From: JANOYC01 sp031428675
GTDB lineage: Bacteria > Actinomycetota > Actinomycetes > Actinomycetales > Microbacteriaceae
Assembly: GCA_031428675.1 (NCBI GenBank)
Contig: JANOYC010000108.1
Span: 1 to 6,337 of the forward strand
DNA: 6,337 nt
Direction: 5' to 3'
Part shown: positions 1 to 6,337 of the stretch, piece after piece
How positions within the stretch are numbered: the first letter of the stretch is position 1
How the letters are laid out: the number at the start of each line of letters is the position of its first letter
Position numbers and translations under genes: made by a program
Notes under the pieces: generated by a model
Told to the model about the DNA's origin: nothing
Databases searched by the model: none
Seen by the model: the letters and a program-made list of their open reading frames with translations, nothing else

Positions 1-1
1 G

Positions 2-1162
2 TATTCCAACAACGAGTTCGAAGTCGCGTGGGGCAAGCAGATGGTCGAGGCGTGGAACGCCGAGCACCCCGATGAGCAGATCAAAGGCCAGGAGATCCCC
101 GCCGGCAAGAGCAGCGAAGAGGTCATCGGCGCCGCGATTACCGCGGGTAACGCACCGTGCCTCATCTACAACACGGCCCCAGCCGCGGTCGGGCAGTTCG
201 AGAAGCAAGGCGGCCTCGTCAACCTGTCGTCGTTCGAGGATGGCGCGTCCTACATCGAAGATCGCAGTGGCACGACCGCAGCTCAGTACCAGAACGCAGA
301 CGGCGACTACTTCCAAATGCCGTGGAAGTCGAACCCGGTAGTGATCTTCTACAACAAAGACCTGTTCGCGGCAGCCGGCCTCGACCCGGAGAACCCGAAG
401 CTGTCGACGTACGCCGAGTTCCTCGAGATATCGAAGACCCTCGTCGAATCTGGTGTAGCGCCGAACGCGATCCTTCCGGCGCCGACCAGCGAGTTCTATC
501 AGACTCTGTTCGATTTCTACCCGTTGTACGCGGCGCAGAGCGGCGGTAGCCAACTCGTTGAAGACGGCGTGGCGACCTTTGACAGCGACCCCGGCTACGC
601 CGTGGCTGACTTCTGGGCCGCGATGTACGCCGAAGGTTACACCGGCCGCGAGGCATACCAGGGCGACTCGTTCGCCGATGGCCAGGCCGCCATGTCGATC
701 GTCGGGCCGTGGGCCGTTTCCGTCTACAAAGACGTGAACTGGGGCTCGGTGCCCGTTCCGACCGAGAACGGCACGGCGCCGGAAGACACCTACACCTTCA
801 GCGACGCGAAGAACATCGGCCTGTACACCGCGTGCGAGAACCAGGCGACGGCGTGGGACGTGCTCAAGTTCTCCACGAGCGAAGAGCAGGATGGCAAGCT
901 TCTCGAGCTGACCGGACAGATGCCCATCCGTTCGGATCTCGCCGCAACGTATCCCGATTACTTTGCAGCGAACCCCGCCTACGAAGTCTTCGGCGACCAG
1001 GCGTCGCGCACGATCGAGGTGCCCCCGGGCCCGAACACCGTGCAGATGCTGCAGGCGTTCCGTGACGCATGGTCGAACGCCGTGATCTTCGGCAAGGGCG
1101 ACGTGCATGACGCTCTCGACACGGTTGCGGCCGAGATCACCGACATCGCGGCGAAGCCGTAG
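2..1162 (+). CDS. Carbohydrate ABC transporter substrate-binding protein, family 1 (5'-truncated)
   Basis: This is the extracytoplasmic sugar-binding protein of an ABC importer; it delivers a carbohydrate ligand to the two permeases encoded next. The open frame runs from base 2 to the TAG at 1160-1162 (386 codons visible). The first in-frame ATG (base 41) is internal, because residues before it already read as typical mature protein. Family members are usually about 420-440 residues, so roughly 40-55 residues are missing, including the expected lipoprotein signal peptide. Family hallmarks are visible: an MPW...FYNKDLF segment followed by AAGLDP (bases 317-385), a TYAEFLE helix matching the usual TWDEL region, a DGQAAMSIVGPWAV segment (bases 677-718) and a VPVPTENG strand after it. 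The C-terminal helix with QAFRDAW and AEITDIA is also typical. The family is clear. The ligand cannot be read from the sequence; an oligomannoside is inferred only from the GH130 gene downstream. Confidence 0.93.
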   Translation, partial: YSNNEFEVAWGKQMVEAWNAEHPDEQIKGQEIPAGKSSEEVIGAAITAGNAPCLIYNTAPAAVGQFEKQGGLVNLSSFEDGASYIEDRSGTTAAQYQNADGDYFQMPWKSNPVVIFYNKDLFAAAGLDPENPKLSTYAEFLEISKTLVESGVAPNAILPAPTSEFYQTLFDFYPLYAAQSGGSQLVEDGVATFDSDPGYAVADFWAAMYAEGYTGREAYQGDSFADGQAAMSIVGPWAVSVYKDVNWGSVPVPTENGTAPEDTYTFSDAKNIGLYTACENQATAWDVLKFSTSEEQDGKLLELTGQMPIRSDLAATYPDYFAANPAYEVFGDQASRTIEVPPGPNTVQMLQAFRDAWSNAVIFGKGDVHDALDTVAAEITDIAAKP

Positions 1163-1169
1163 GCCCGTC

Positions 1170-2138
1170 ATGAAGGCGACCATCTCCGCGCCGGTGACCA
1201 CACGGTCGCCGGCGGCGGGGCCGGGGCCGGAGGCGAAGCGCGGCGAAAGCCGTGCCACCCGCCGTCGCATCCTCGGTCGGAATCCCATCGGCGCGCTGTT
1301 CAGCGCTCCGTACCTCGCGTTCGTCGTTCTGATCTTCGCCTATCCGCTCGGATACTCGTTCTGGATCTCGTTCCACGACTTCTTCTTCGCAGCCCCCGGT
1401 GCGCAGGTCGATCGCCCGTTCGTCGGCCTCGACAATTTCGTGACGGCAATGACCGACCCCTCGGTCATCCGCTCGTTCGGAAACGTCGGCATCTTTCTGC
1501 TCATCAACGTTCCGCTGACGGTCGTGCTCTCGCTCGTGCTCGCAACAGCGCTCAATAAGGTCGTGCACCTCCGCACGTTCTTGCGTGTCGCGTTCTACGT
1601 GCCCTATGTCACCGCGAGCGTCGCGGTGGTGGCGGTGTGGATCTTCCTGTTCAACGGCTCGGGCTTGGTGAATCAGTTGCTCGGCAGCCTCGCTCCAAGC
1701 CCCAGCTGGCTCATCAGCGAAACCTGGGCGATGCCGACGATCGCGCTGTTCGTCACCTGGAAGCAACTCGGGTTCTACATCCTGCTCTACCTGGCCGCTC
1801 TGCAAGGCGTTCCGAAGGAGCTCTATGAGTCGGCGGCCACCGATGGAGCGGGCGAAGTGCGCAAGTTTTTCTCCGTCACCGTGCCGGGCGTGCGTCCAGC
1901 GACGGTGCTCGTGCTGCTTGTCTCCACCGTGACCGGCGCGAACCTCTTCACCGAGCCGTACCTGCTGACCGGCGGCGGCGGACCGAACGGAGCGTCGGCA
2001 TCGCCGGTGCTCATCATGTACCAGCGCGGCCTGCAACAGGGCCAGCCGGATGTCGCAGCCGCGATTGGCGTCGTGCTTGTGTTCGTTGTGCTCATCATCG
2101 CGTTGCTGCAAAACCGATTCGCGGGAGGTAAAGACTGA
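1170..2138 (+). CDS. Carbohydrate ABC transporter permease, CUT1 family (MalF/UgpA-like)
   Basis: This 322-residue integral membrane protein is the first of two permeases that form the sugar channel. The cytoplasmic N-terminus (residues 1-40) is basic and proline/alanine-rich, with an RATRRR stretch. About six membrane segments follow, near residues 42-66, 103-128, 136-161, 187-210, 241-260 and 295-315. The EAA loop that docks on the ATPase is visible at residues 217-240 (ELYESAATDGAG, then TVPG). An LTGGGGPNGAS segment (residues 266-276) matches the LTGGGP motif common in MalF/UgpA-type subunits. I chose the ATG at 1170, 7 bases after the binding-protein stop. Only a weak AGG (1161-1163) precedes it, so translation probably depends on coupling to the upstream gene. 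An earlier in-frame ATG at 1107 would overlap the binding protein by 56 bases and add a residue stretch unlike a permease N-terminus. The stop overlaps the next start in TGATG. Confidence 0.93.
   Translation: MKATISAPVTTRSPAAGPGPEAKRGESRATRRRILGRNPIGALFSAPYLAFVVLIFAYPLGYSFWISFHDFFFAAPGAQVDRPFVGLDNFVTAMTDPSVIRSFGNVGIFLLINVPLTVVLSLVLATALNKVVHLRTFLRVAFYVPYVTASVAVVAVWIFLFNGSGLVNQLLGSLAPSPSWLISETWAMPTIALFVTWKQLGFYILLYLAALQGVPKELYESAATDGAGEVRKFFSVTVPGVRPATVLVLLVSTVTGANLFTEPYLLTGGGGPNGASASPVLIMYQRGLQQGQPDVAAAIGVVLVFVVLIIALLQNRFAGGKD
2123..2128 (+). promoter_or_regulatory. Ribosome binding site of the second permease
   Basis: GGGAGG lies 9 bases before the ATG at 2138, inside the last codons of the first permease. 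This strong Shine-Dalgarno match fixes the start that overlaps the previous stop by one base (TGATG). Confidence 0.8.
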
Positions 2139-2971
2139 TGTCGCGGTTCCAGAACATCCTGCGGGGAGTCGTGCTGGGGGTCGGCGCGCTCGTTTTCCTA
2201 TTCCCGTTTTATTACATGATCATCGGATCGCTCCAGACCGAGCCCGACCCGACGGTTGCGGGCGCGTTCCCGAATCCCGCAAACCTCACGGTCGAGAACT
2301 ACACGGCGATCAACGAACGCATCAACTTGTTCCAGGGGCTCCTCAACTCCGGCGTTTTCACCGGGGGAGTGCTGCTCGGAACGATGGTGTTCGGCGTGCT
2401 CGCGGGCTACGCGCTCGCGCAATTGGAGTGGCGAGGTCGCGGATTCACCTTCGGTCTCGCGTTGCTCGTGCAGGTCGTGCCGTTCCAGCTGCTCATCATT
2501 CCGCTGTATGTGCTCATCGCCCGCGATTACGGGCTGTCTGACAACTTTCTCGGGATGATCCTGCCGTTCTTCATCAATTCCACCGCGGTGATCATCTTCC
2601 GGCAGTACTTCAAACAACTGCCGAAAGACATCTTCGACGCGGCACGCATCGACGGCGCCAGCGAACTCCAAGTGCTTCGACGCGTGGCGTTGCCGCTCGT
2701 GCGCCCCGCGCTCGTCACGGTGGTATTGCTCACCTTCATCGGGCCGTGGAACGAGTTTCTCGGGCCTTTCCTCGTCACCAAGGAGGCGGCGCTGCAGCCG
2801 CTCGCAGTCTCCCTGGCGAACTACATCTCGAACGTGGCCGCATCCGCAGCCAACCCGTTCGGGGCGATGCTCGCGGGAGCCGCCGTGCTCGCCGCACCCG
2901 TTGTCGTGCTGTTCATCGTTTTCCAGCGGCACTTCATTTCCACCGATATCGGTTCAGGAGTAAAAGGTTGA
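2138..2971 (+). CDS. Carbohydrate ABC transporter permease, CUT1 family (MalG/UgpE-like)
   Basis: This 277-residue protein is the second permease of the same importer and should form a heterodimer with the preceding one. It has the usual MalG-type length. About six membrane segments are visible near residues 8-29, 68-93, 102-127, 136-154, 191-210 and 240-263. The EAA loop is clear: FDAARIDGASE from residue 166, ending in ALPLVRP (184-190), with the conserved glycine at 173. GPWNEFLGP (residues 202-210) and the ending QRHFISTDIGSGVKG are both typical of this subunit, whose relatives often end in a similar GAVKG sequence. The ATG overlaps the previous stop by one base and has a strong ribosome binding site. 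The TGA stop lies within the start region of the GH130 gene (TTGA overlap). Substrate specificity cannot be read from the permeases. Confidence 0.95.
   Translation: MSRFQNILRGVVLGVGALVFLFPFYYMIIGSLQTEPDPTVAGAFPNPANLTVENYTAINERINLFQGLLNSGVFTGGVLLGTMVFGVLAGYALAQLEWRGRGFTFGLALLVQVVPFQLLIIPLYVLIARDYGLSDNFLGMILPFFINSTAVIIFRQYFKQLPKDIFDAARIDGASELQVLRRVALPLVRPALVTVVLLTFIGPWNEFLGPFLVTKEAALQPLAVSLANYISNVAASAANPFGAMLAGAAVLAAPVVVLFIVFQRHFISTDIGSGVKG
2956..2960 (+). promoter_or_regulatory. Ribosome binding site supporting the TTG start of the GH130 gene
   Basis: AGGAG lies 7 bases before the TTG at 2968. It decides the start: no comparable site precedes the first in-frame ATG at 3025, and a start there would drop the N-terminal strand of the enzyme. 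Confidence 0.75.
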
Positions 2972-4065
2972 CCACCATTCAGAAGACCCAGTTTCCCTAC
3001 TCACTCACCCGCGCTGGCGTCATCATGTCGCCCGAACCGGGCAACGACCTCGAAGCCGAGGGAGTGCTCAACCCGGCCACCGGACACGCGCCGGATGGCA
3101 CCCTCTACTTGCTTCCGCGGCTGGTTGCAGCTGGAAACGTGAGCCGCGTCGGTCTCGCCCGCGTGATCATCGAGGATGGTGTGCCGACCGGCGTAGAGCG
3201 CGACGGCGTCGTGCTTGCGCCAGACCGCGGATGGGAGCGGGGAGCCGCGAACGCGGGCGTGGAAGACCCGCGCGTCACCTTCATCCCGCGCCTCGACCTG
3301 CACGTCATGACCTATGTGGCCTTTGGCCCGCTCGGCCCGCGCACGGCCGTTGCGACATCGAAAGACCTGCGCACCTGGACGAGGCTTGGCCCGGCCCTGT
3401 TCGCCTACGACGACGACCTCGACATGGACCTCAACCTCTTCCACAACAAGGACACCGTATTCTTCCCCGAGCCGGTCACCGCACCCGGTGGTGTCGAGAG
3501 CTTCGCGGTGCTACATCGCCCGATGTGGGATCTCGGCGAGGTGAAGCCGGGACAAGGCGTCCGCGTGCCCGCCGGCGTCGACGACGTGCGCCAGAGCATC
3601 TGGATCAGCTACGTGCCGGTTGCAGACGCGCTCGCCGACATCACCGCCCTCGTATTGTGGCGCGGTCACCGGTTCTTGGCCGGCCCCGAGTTCGACTTCG
3701 AAGAGCTGAAAATCGGAGGCGGGCCCGCGCCGCTCCGGGTCGACGAGGGCTGGTTGCTCATCTACCACGGTGTCACCGGCGTGATCGACAACGCGTTCGA
3801 CCAGCAGCAGAAGGTGAATTACGCCGCGGGGGCGATGATCCTCGACGCTACCGATCCAACGATCGTGCTCGACCGCACAGCCCGGCCGCTGCTCGCTCCG
3901 GAGACCGAAGACGAGCGCAGCGGCATAGTGCCGAACGTCGTCTTCCCGACCGCGATCGAGCAGATTGACGGACAGCAATGGGTGTTCTACGGCATGGCGG
4001 ACTCGAAAATCGGGGTAGCCCGGCTCGACCACGTGTCGGCGACCTCGAGCGAGGTGTCCGCATGA
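2968..4065 (+). CDS. GH130 family glycosidase, probable beta-mannoside phosphorylase
   Basis: This predicted cytoplasmic enzyme has 365 residues, close to the usual length of single-domain GH130 proteins (a five-bladed beta-propeller). GH130 enzymes cleave beta-mannosides, most by phosphorolysis to alpha-mannose 1-phosphate. Motifs in order are EGVLNPA (31-37), GVEDPR (97-102) with the likely catalytic Asp100, NKDTVFFPEP (160-169), VLHRP (181-185), KIGGGPAP (248-255), LLIYHG (263-268), FPTA (326-329) and YGMADSKIG (341-349). Arg184, Lys248 and His267 fall where phosphorylases carry phosphate-binding residues, which favours phosphorolysis over hydrolysis; this comes from remembered motifs, not an alignment. 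There is no signal peptide, so the enzyme should act on imported sugar. The start is TTG at 2968, overlapping the permease stop by 4 bases. The exact linkage and acceptor (beta-1,2 or beta-1,4, mannose, glucose or GlcNAc) cannot be told. The family is well supported, the reaction less so. Confidence 0.9.
   Translation: MTTIQKTQFPYSLTRAGVIMSPEPGNDLEAEGVLNPATGHAPDGTLYLLPRLVAAGNVSRVGLARVIIEDGVPTGVERDGVVLAPDRGWERGAANAGVEDPRVTFIPRLDLHVMTYVAFGPLGPRTAVATSKDLRTWTRLGPALFAYDDDLDMDLNLFHNKDTVFFPEPVTAPGGVESFAVLHRPMWDLGEVKPGQGVRVPAGVDDVRQSIWISYVPVADALADITALVLWRGHRFLAGPEFDFEELKIGGGPAPLRVDEGWLLIYHGVTGVIDNAFDQQQKVNYAAGAMILDATDPTIVLDRTARPLLAPETEDERSGIVPNVVFPTAIEQIDGQQWVFYGMADSKIGVARLDHVSATSSEVSA
4051..4055 (+). 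promoter_or_regulatory. Ribosome binding site of the secreted protein gene
   Basis: GAGGT lies 6 bases before the ATG at 4062, within the last codons of the GH130 gene. It supports a start that overlaps the GH130 stop (ATGA) and places a good signal peptide at the very N-terminus. Confidence 0.65.
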
Positions 4066-6158
4066 TCCGCGCAGAGCACCAGGCCCTGCAATCGCGACGC
4101 GTCGTGCGCTGGGGTAGTGCCATCGGCACCGCCGCGCTCATCGGCAGCCTCGCGGTCACCAGCGCCCCCGCGTGGGCAGAGCCCACCGTGTCGGCATCCG
4201 CTGGTGCGGCGGCGGCGACCACGGCATCCGCGCCCCTCACCAACCTCGCGCACCTCGACGTTTTGCTCGACACTGCCGCTCCCGGCGAGATCGAGGGGCA
4301 CACCACCTGGCAGCTCGCCGAGAAGCCTGAGCTGACGATGCCGTGGACATACGCGGATGCGCGCGACGGCGGCACGTTCGAGCGCGTCGGCGGCGGGCCG
4401 TTCGATCCGGCTACGGGGCACTGGGGCCAGGGCGCCTACAACGCCGACGACATTACCCGCGCCGCCGTGGTCTATCTTCGCGACTGGAAGCAGACCAACT
4501 CTGCTGACAGCCGCGACAAGGCCTTCGAACTTCTGCGTTCGGTGGCCTACTTCCAGACGACGACCGGGCCGAACGCCGGCAACGTCGTGCTGTGGATGCA
4601 GCCTGACGGTCAGTTCAATCGGAGCCCGGAACCGATTGAGCTGCCGAACCCGTCAGACAGCGGCGCGAGCTACTGGCTAGCCCGCACGTTGTGGGCTCTC
4701 GGGGAGGGCTACGCGGCGTTCGCGGGGGAAGATCCCGCGTTCGCCGCGTTCCTCCAGGAGCGCATTCGACTCGGAGTAGACGCACTCAATCGACAGGTGC
4801 TGCATCCCGTGGGCGAGCCCGGCTACGGCGACTTCGCGATGGCAGACGGTGTGAAGGTGCCCGCGTGGCTCATCGTCGACGGTGCCGACGCATCCGCCGA
4901 AGCTGTCCTCGGCCTCGCGGCCTATGCTCAGGCGGCTCCCGATGACGCCGCCGCGCGCACGGCGCTCGCCGAACTGTCGGAGGGCATCGCCCTGATGGGC
5001 ATGGGCGACACTCGTTCGTGGCCGTACGGCGCGATACTGCCGTGGGCCCAATCGCGATCGCTGTGGCACGCGTGGGCGTCGCAGATGCCGGCAGCGCTCG
5101 CGGTGGCATCGACGACTTTGGGCGACGCATCGCTGCTTGAGCCCGCGATCACCGACTCGGTCGGATTCACGACCACGCTCATGACTGCTGGCGGACCGGA
5201 CAACGGCTGGTTGCCCACCCCCTCCGATCGCGTTCAGATCGCCTACGGCGTGGATTCGCGGCTGCAGTCGCTGCTCGCGGTCGGTCAAGCCGCCGATTCC
5301 GACGGTGTGCGCGAGCTATCCGGTCTCGTTGGCGCGTGGTACTTCGGCGCGAACCGCTCCGGCGCCCCGGTCTACGATCCGGCAACCGGTGTGACCTACG
5401 ACGGAGTACAACCGGATGGCACGGTCAACCGCAACAGTGGTGCCGAGAGCACGATCCACGGCCAGTTGTCGATGATCGCGCTCGATGCGAACCCGGATGT
5501 CGCGGCGCGCGCGCAGCACGTCGCCACCGTCACCGAGCGGTCGGGTCTCACCATCGTCGAGGCCGAGTCGGCCACAACGACAGGCAGCGTGATCACCCCG
5601 GACCCCGCGTGGACGGGCGAGTCGCTGTTCAGCGGCGATTATGTCTCGCTCGCGAAGGGCCAGCGGGCGGCCTTCACGATTCCCGCGGCCGACCAGGCGC
5701 GATTGCTCGAGCCGGTGGTGTTCTCCGGAAGTGATTCGTCGACCGGGGCCGCCTCTAAGTGGCGAAGCGGAAAGCACTCACTCGGTTCGCTCAAGCACGA
5801 GGTCGGCGCCCAAGGCATCACCGCCGTTCCCGGGGCGCTGCTGCCGCAGCCGCTTCGTCGCGATCTCGCCGCGGGTGAGTCCGAGGTCGAGGTGCGCGGC
5901 GTGCGCGGTGAGGTGAAACTCGACGCTCTCATCGTGCGTCCGGTTGTGTCGCGGTTGACTTTCACGGGCACCGGAGGGTCAACCGAGCTCGTGCACTCGG
6001 CGTCGTTGTCGAGAACGGCGACCGCGGTCGGAAACGCCGGTGAAACCGCCACGCTGCGAAGCTTCGATTCGGCCGGCCGCCTGATGGAGGAGCGCACCAT
6101 CGTCGGTGTCGCATCCGTGACCCTTGAGGCCGGAGGTTTTGCCCTCGTCACGCGGTGA
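4062..6158 (+). CDS. Secreted protein, putative alpha/alpha-barrel glycosidase-like domain plus C-terminal carbohydrate-binding-like domain
   Basis: I do not recognise a named family for this 698-residue protein. The ATG at 4062 gives a signal peptide: an arginine-rich start (SRRVVRW, 11-17), a hydrophobic core (about 18-34) and a likely cut after APAWA (residue 39). An Ala/Thr/Ser-rich linker follows to about 58. Residues 60-490 are rich in amphipathic helices broken by aromatic and acidic loops, for example WGQGAYNADD (121-130), LPNPSDSGASYWLA (194-207), WLIVDGADASAEA (269-281), GGPDNGW (377-383) and AYGVDSR (394-400). This pattern resembles (alpha/alpha)6 six-hairpin glycosidases. Asp129, Asp130, Asp199, Asp273 and Asp276 are candidate active-site acids, none assignable. 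From IVEAES (498-503) to LDALIVRP (620-627) it resembles a CBM6/35-type beta-sandwich; a further beta-rich stretch (631-698) ends the protein. No cell-wall anchor motif is visible. The overlap with the GH130 gene suggests a joint role in glycan use. The coding call is firm; the fold and role are inferred. Confidence 0.9.
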   Translation: MIRAEHQALQSRRVVRWGSAIGTAALIGSLAVTSAPAWAEPTVSASAGAAAATTASAPLTNLAHLDVLLDTAAPGEIEGHTTWQLAEKPELTMPWTYADARDGGTFERVGGGPFDPATGHWGQGAYNADDITRAAVVYLRDWKQTNSADSRDKAFELLRSVAYFQTTTGPNAGNVVLWMQPDGQFNRSPEPIELPNPSDSGASYWLARTLWALGEGYAAFAGEDPAFAAFLQERIRLGVDALNRQVLHPVGEPGYGDFAMADGVKVPAWLIVDGADASAEAVLGLAAYAQAAPDDAAARTALAELSEGIALMGMGDTRSWPYGAILPWAQSRSLWHAWASQMPAALAVASTTLGDASLLEPAITDSVGFTTTLMTAGGPDNGWLPTPSDRVQIAYGVDSRLQSLLAVGQAADSDGVRELSGLVGAWYFGANRSGAPVYDPATGVTYDGVQPDGTVNRNSGAESTIHGQLSMIALDANPDVAARAQHVATVTERSGLTIVEAESATTTGSVITPDPAWTGESLFSGDYVSLAKGQRAAFTIPAADQARLLEPVVFSGSDSSTGAASKWRSGKHSLGSLKHEVGAQGITAVPGALLPQPLRRDLAAGESEVEVRGVRGEVKLDALIVRPVVSRLTFTGTGGSTELVHSASLSRTATAVGNAGETATLRSFDSAGRLMEERTIVGVASVTLEAGGFALVTR

Positions 6159-6337
6159 CATTCGGGGGCCTAAAACCCACATTCGAAAGAGGGCATAGAA
6201 GAAGCGGGGGGGGGGGTTGGCCCCCCCCCGCGGATGTGTGGGGGTGGTTTGAGGGGGGGGGAGAAGATAAGGGGGGCGGAGTGTTTTTTTGCGGGGCCCG
6301 GTGCGGGAGCGGCGGTAGCGGTGGGGGGGGGGGTTGT
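6159..6337. other. Non-coding tail ending in suspect homopolymer-rich sequence
   Basis: I see no gene in this stretch after the operon's last stop. The first 45 or so bases look normal. From about 6205 onward the + strand becomes extremely G-rich, with runs of 11 G (6206-6216), 9 C (6221-6229), 9 G (6253-6261), 7 T (6284-6290) and 11 G (6323-6333). Nothing upstream has runs of this kind. The abrupt change at the window end suggests low-quality read or contig-edge sequence, so details here should not be trusted. Confidence 0.7.
6204..6231 (+). terminator. Possible remnant of an intrinsic terminator stem
   Basis: The segment can fold as a perfect G/C stem: GC plus a G run (6204-6216), a short TTGG turn, then a C run plus GC (6221-6231). 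It lies about 45 bases after the last stop of the operon, where a terminator would be expected. There is no T-tract after it, and the run lengths are probably distorted by sequence errors, so this is a weak call. Confidence 0.25.

Noticed and set aside
1137..2111. Long open frame on the minus strand opposite the first permease (324 codons)
   Set aside because: It lies opposite a well-supported permease. Its product is a charged Arg/Glu/His-rich string without domains, as expected from reading GC-rich codons in reverse.
2198..2932. Long open frame on the minus strand opposite the second permease (244 codons)
   Set aside because: Same pattern: a low-complexity charged product, full overlap with a clear permease, and no separate ribosome binding site or domain.
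2746..2967. In-frame extension of the GH130 reading frame upstream of the TTG
   Set aside because: The 74 upstream codons lie inside the second permease gene and read as an Arg/Ala-rich shadow. The TTG with AGGAG at proper spacing and the intact GH130 N-terminus after it fix the real start.
6158..6185. Short direct repeat ACATTCG at 6158-6164 and 6179-6185, and a weak GGG/CCC hairpin between them
   Set aside because: A single 7-base pair of repeats next to suspect sequence is within chance, and the hairpin stem is too short, with no T-tract, to call a terminator or operator.
1266..6237. GGATG/CATCC seems frequent on both strands
   Set aside because: A by-eye count gave only mildly more than chance at this GC content, mostly at ordinary codon pairs. 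It may reflect lineage codon habits; I see no spacing or clustering that suggests a functional site.

Overview
The window looks like chromosomal DNA from a high-GC Gram-positive bacterium (Actinomycetota). The family Microbacteriaceae is a plausible guess but is not proven by the sequence. The pointers are strong G/C preference at third codon positions, alanine- and valine-rich proteins, a long basic cytoplasmic N-terminus on the first permease as is common in actinobacterial sugar permeases, and a TTG start with a strong Shine-Dalgarno sequence. All five genes lie on the + strand and almost fill bases 2-6158.

Layout: (1) bases 2-1162 hold the 3' part of a family 1 extracellular sugar-binding protein, whose start lies outside the window. 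(2) Bases 1170-2138 and 2138-2971 encode the two membrane permeases of a CUT1-type carbohydrate ABC transporter. (3) Bases 2968-4065 encode a cytoplasmic GH130-family enzyme, probably a beta-mannoside phosphorylase. (4) Bases 4062-6158 encode a secreted protein of about 700 residues that I cannot assign to a named family; it looks like an alpha/alpha-barrel (six-hairpin glycosidase-like) domain followed by a carbohydrate-binding-type beta-sandwich. (5) Bases 6159-6337 are non-coding and end in homopolymer-rich sequence that looks like poor-quality contig-end sequence.

The genes form one tight operon. The gap after the binding protein is 7 bases, and each later junction overlaps by 1 or 4 bases (TGATG, TTGA, ATGA), so translation is probably coupled. 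The simplest reading is a catabolic locus for a mannose-containing oligosaccharide or glycan. The secreted protein would act on or bind the substrate outside the cell, the ABC transporter would import the oligosaccharide, and the GH130 enzyme would cleave it inside, with phosphate, to a sugar 1-phosphate. No ATPase, transcription regulator or promoter is visible; the promoter should lie upstream of the window. The most interesting item is the secreted protein of unknown activity tied to a GH130 enzyme by a 4-base overlap.
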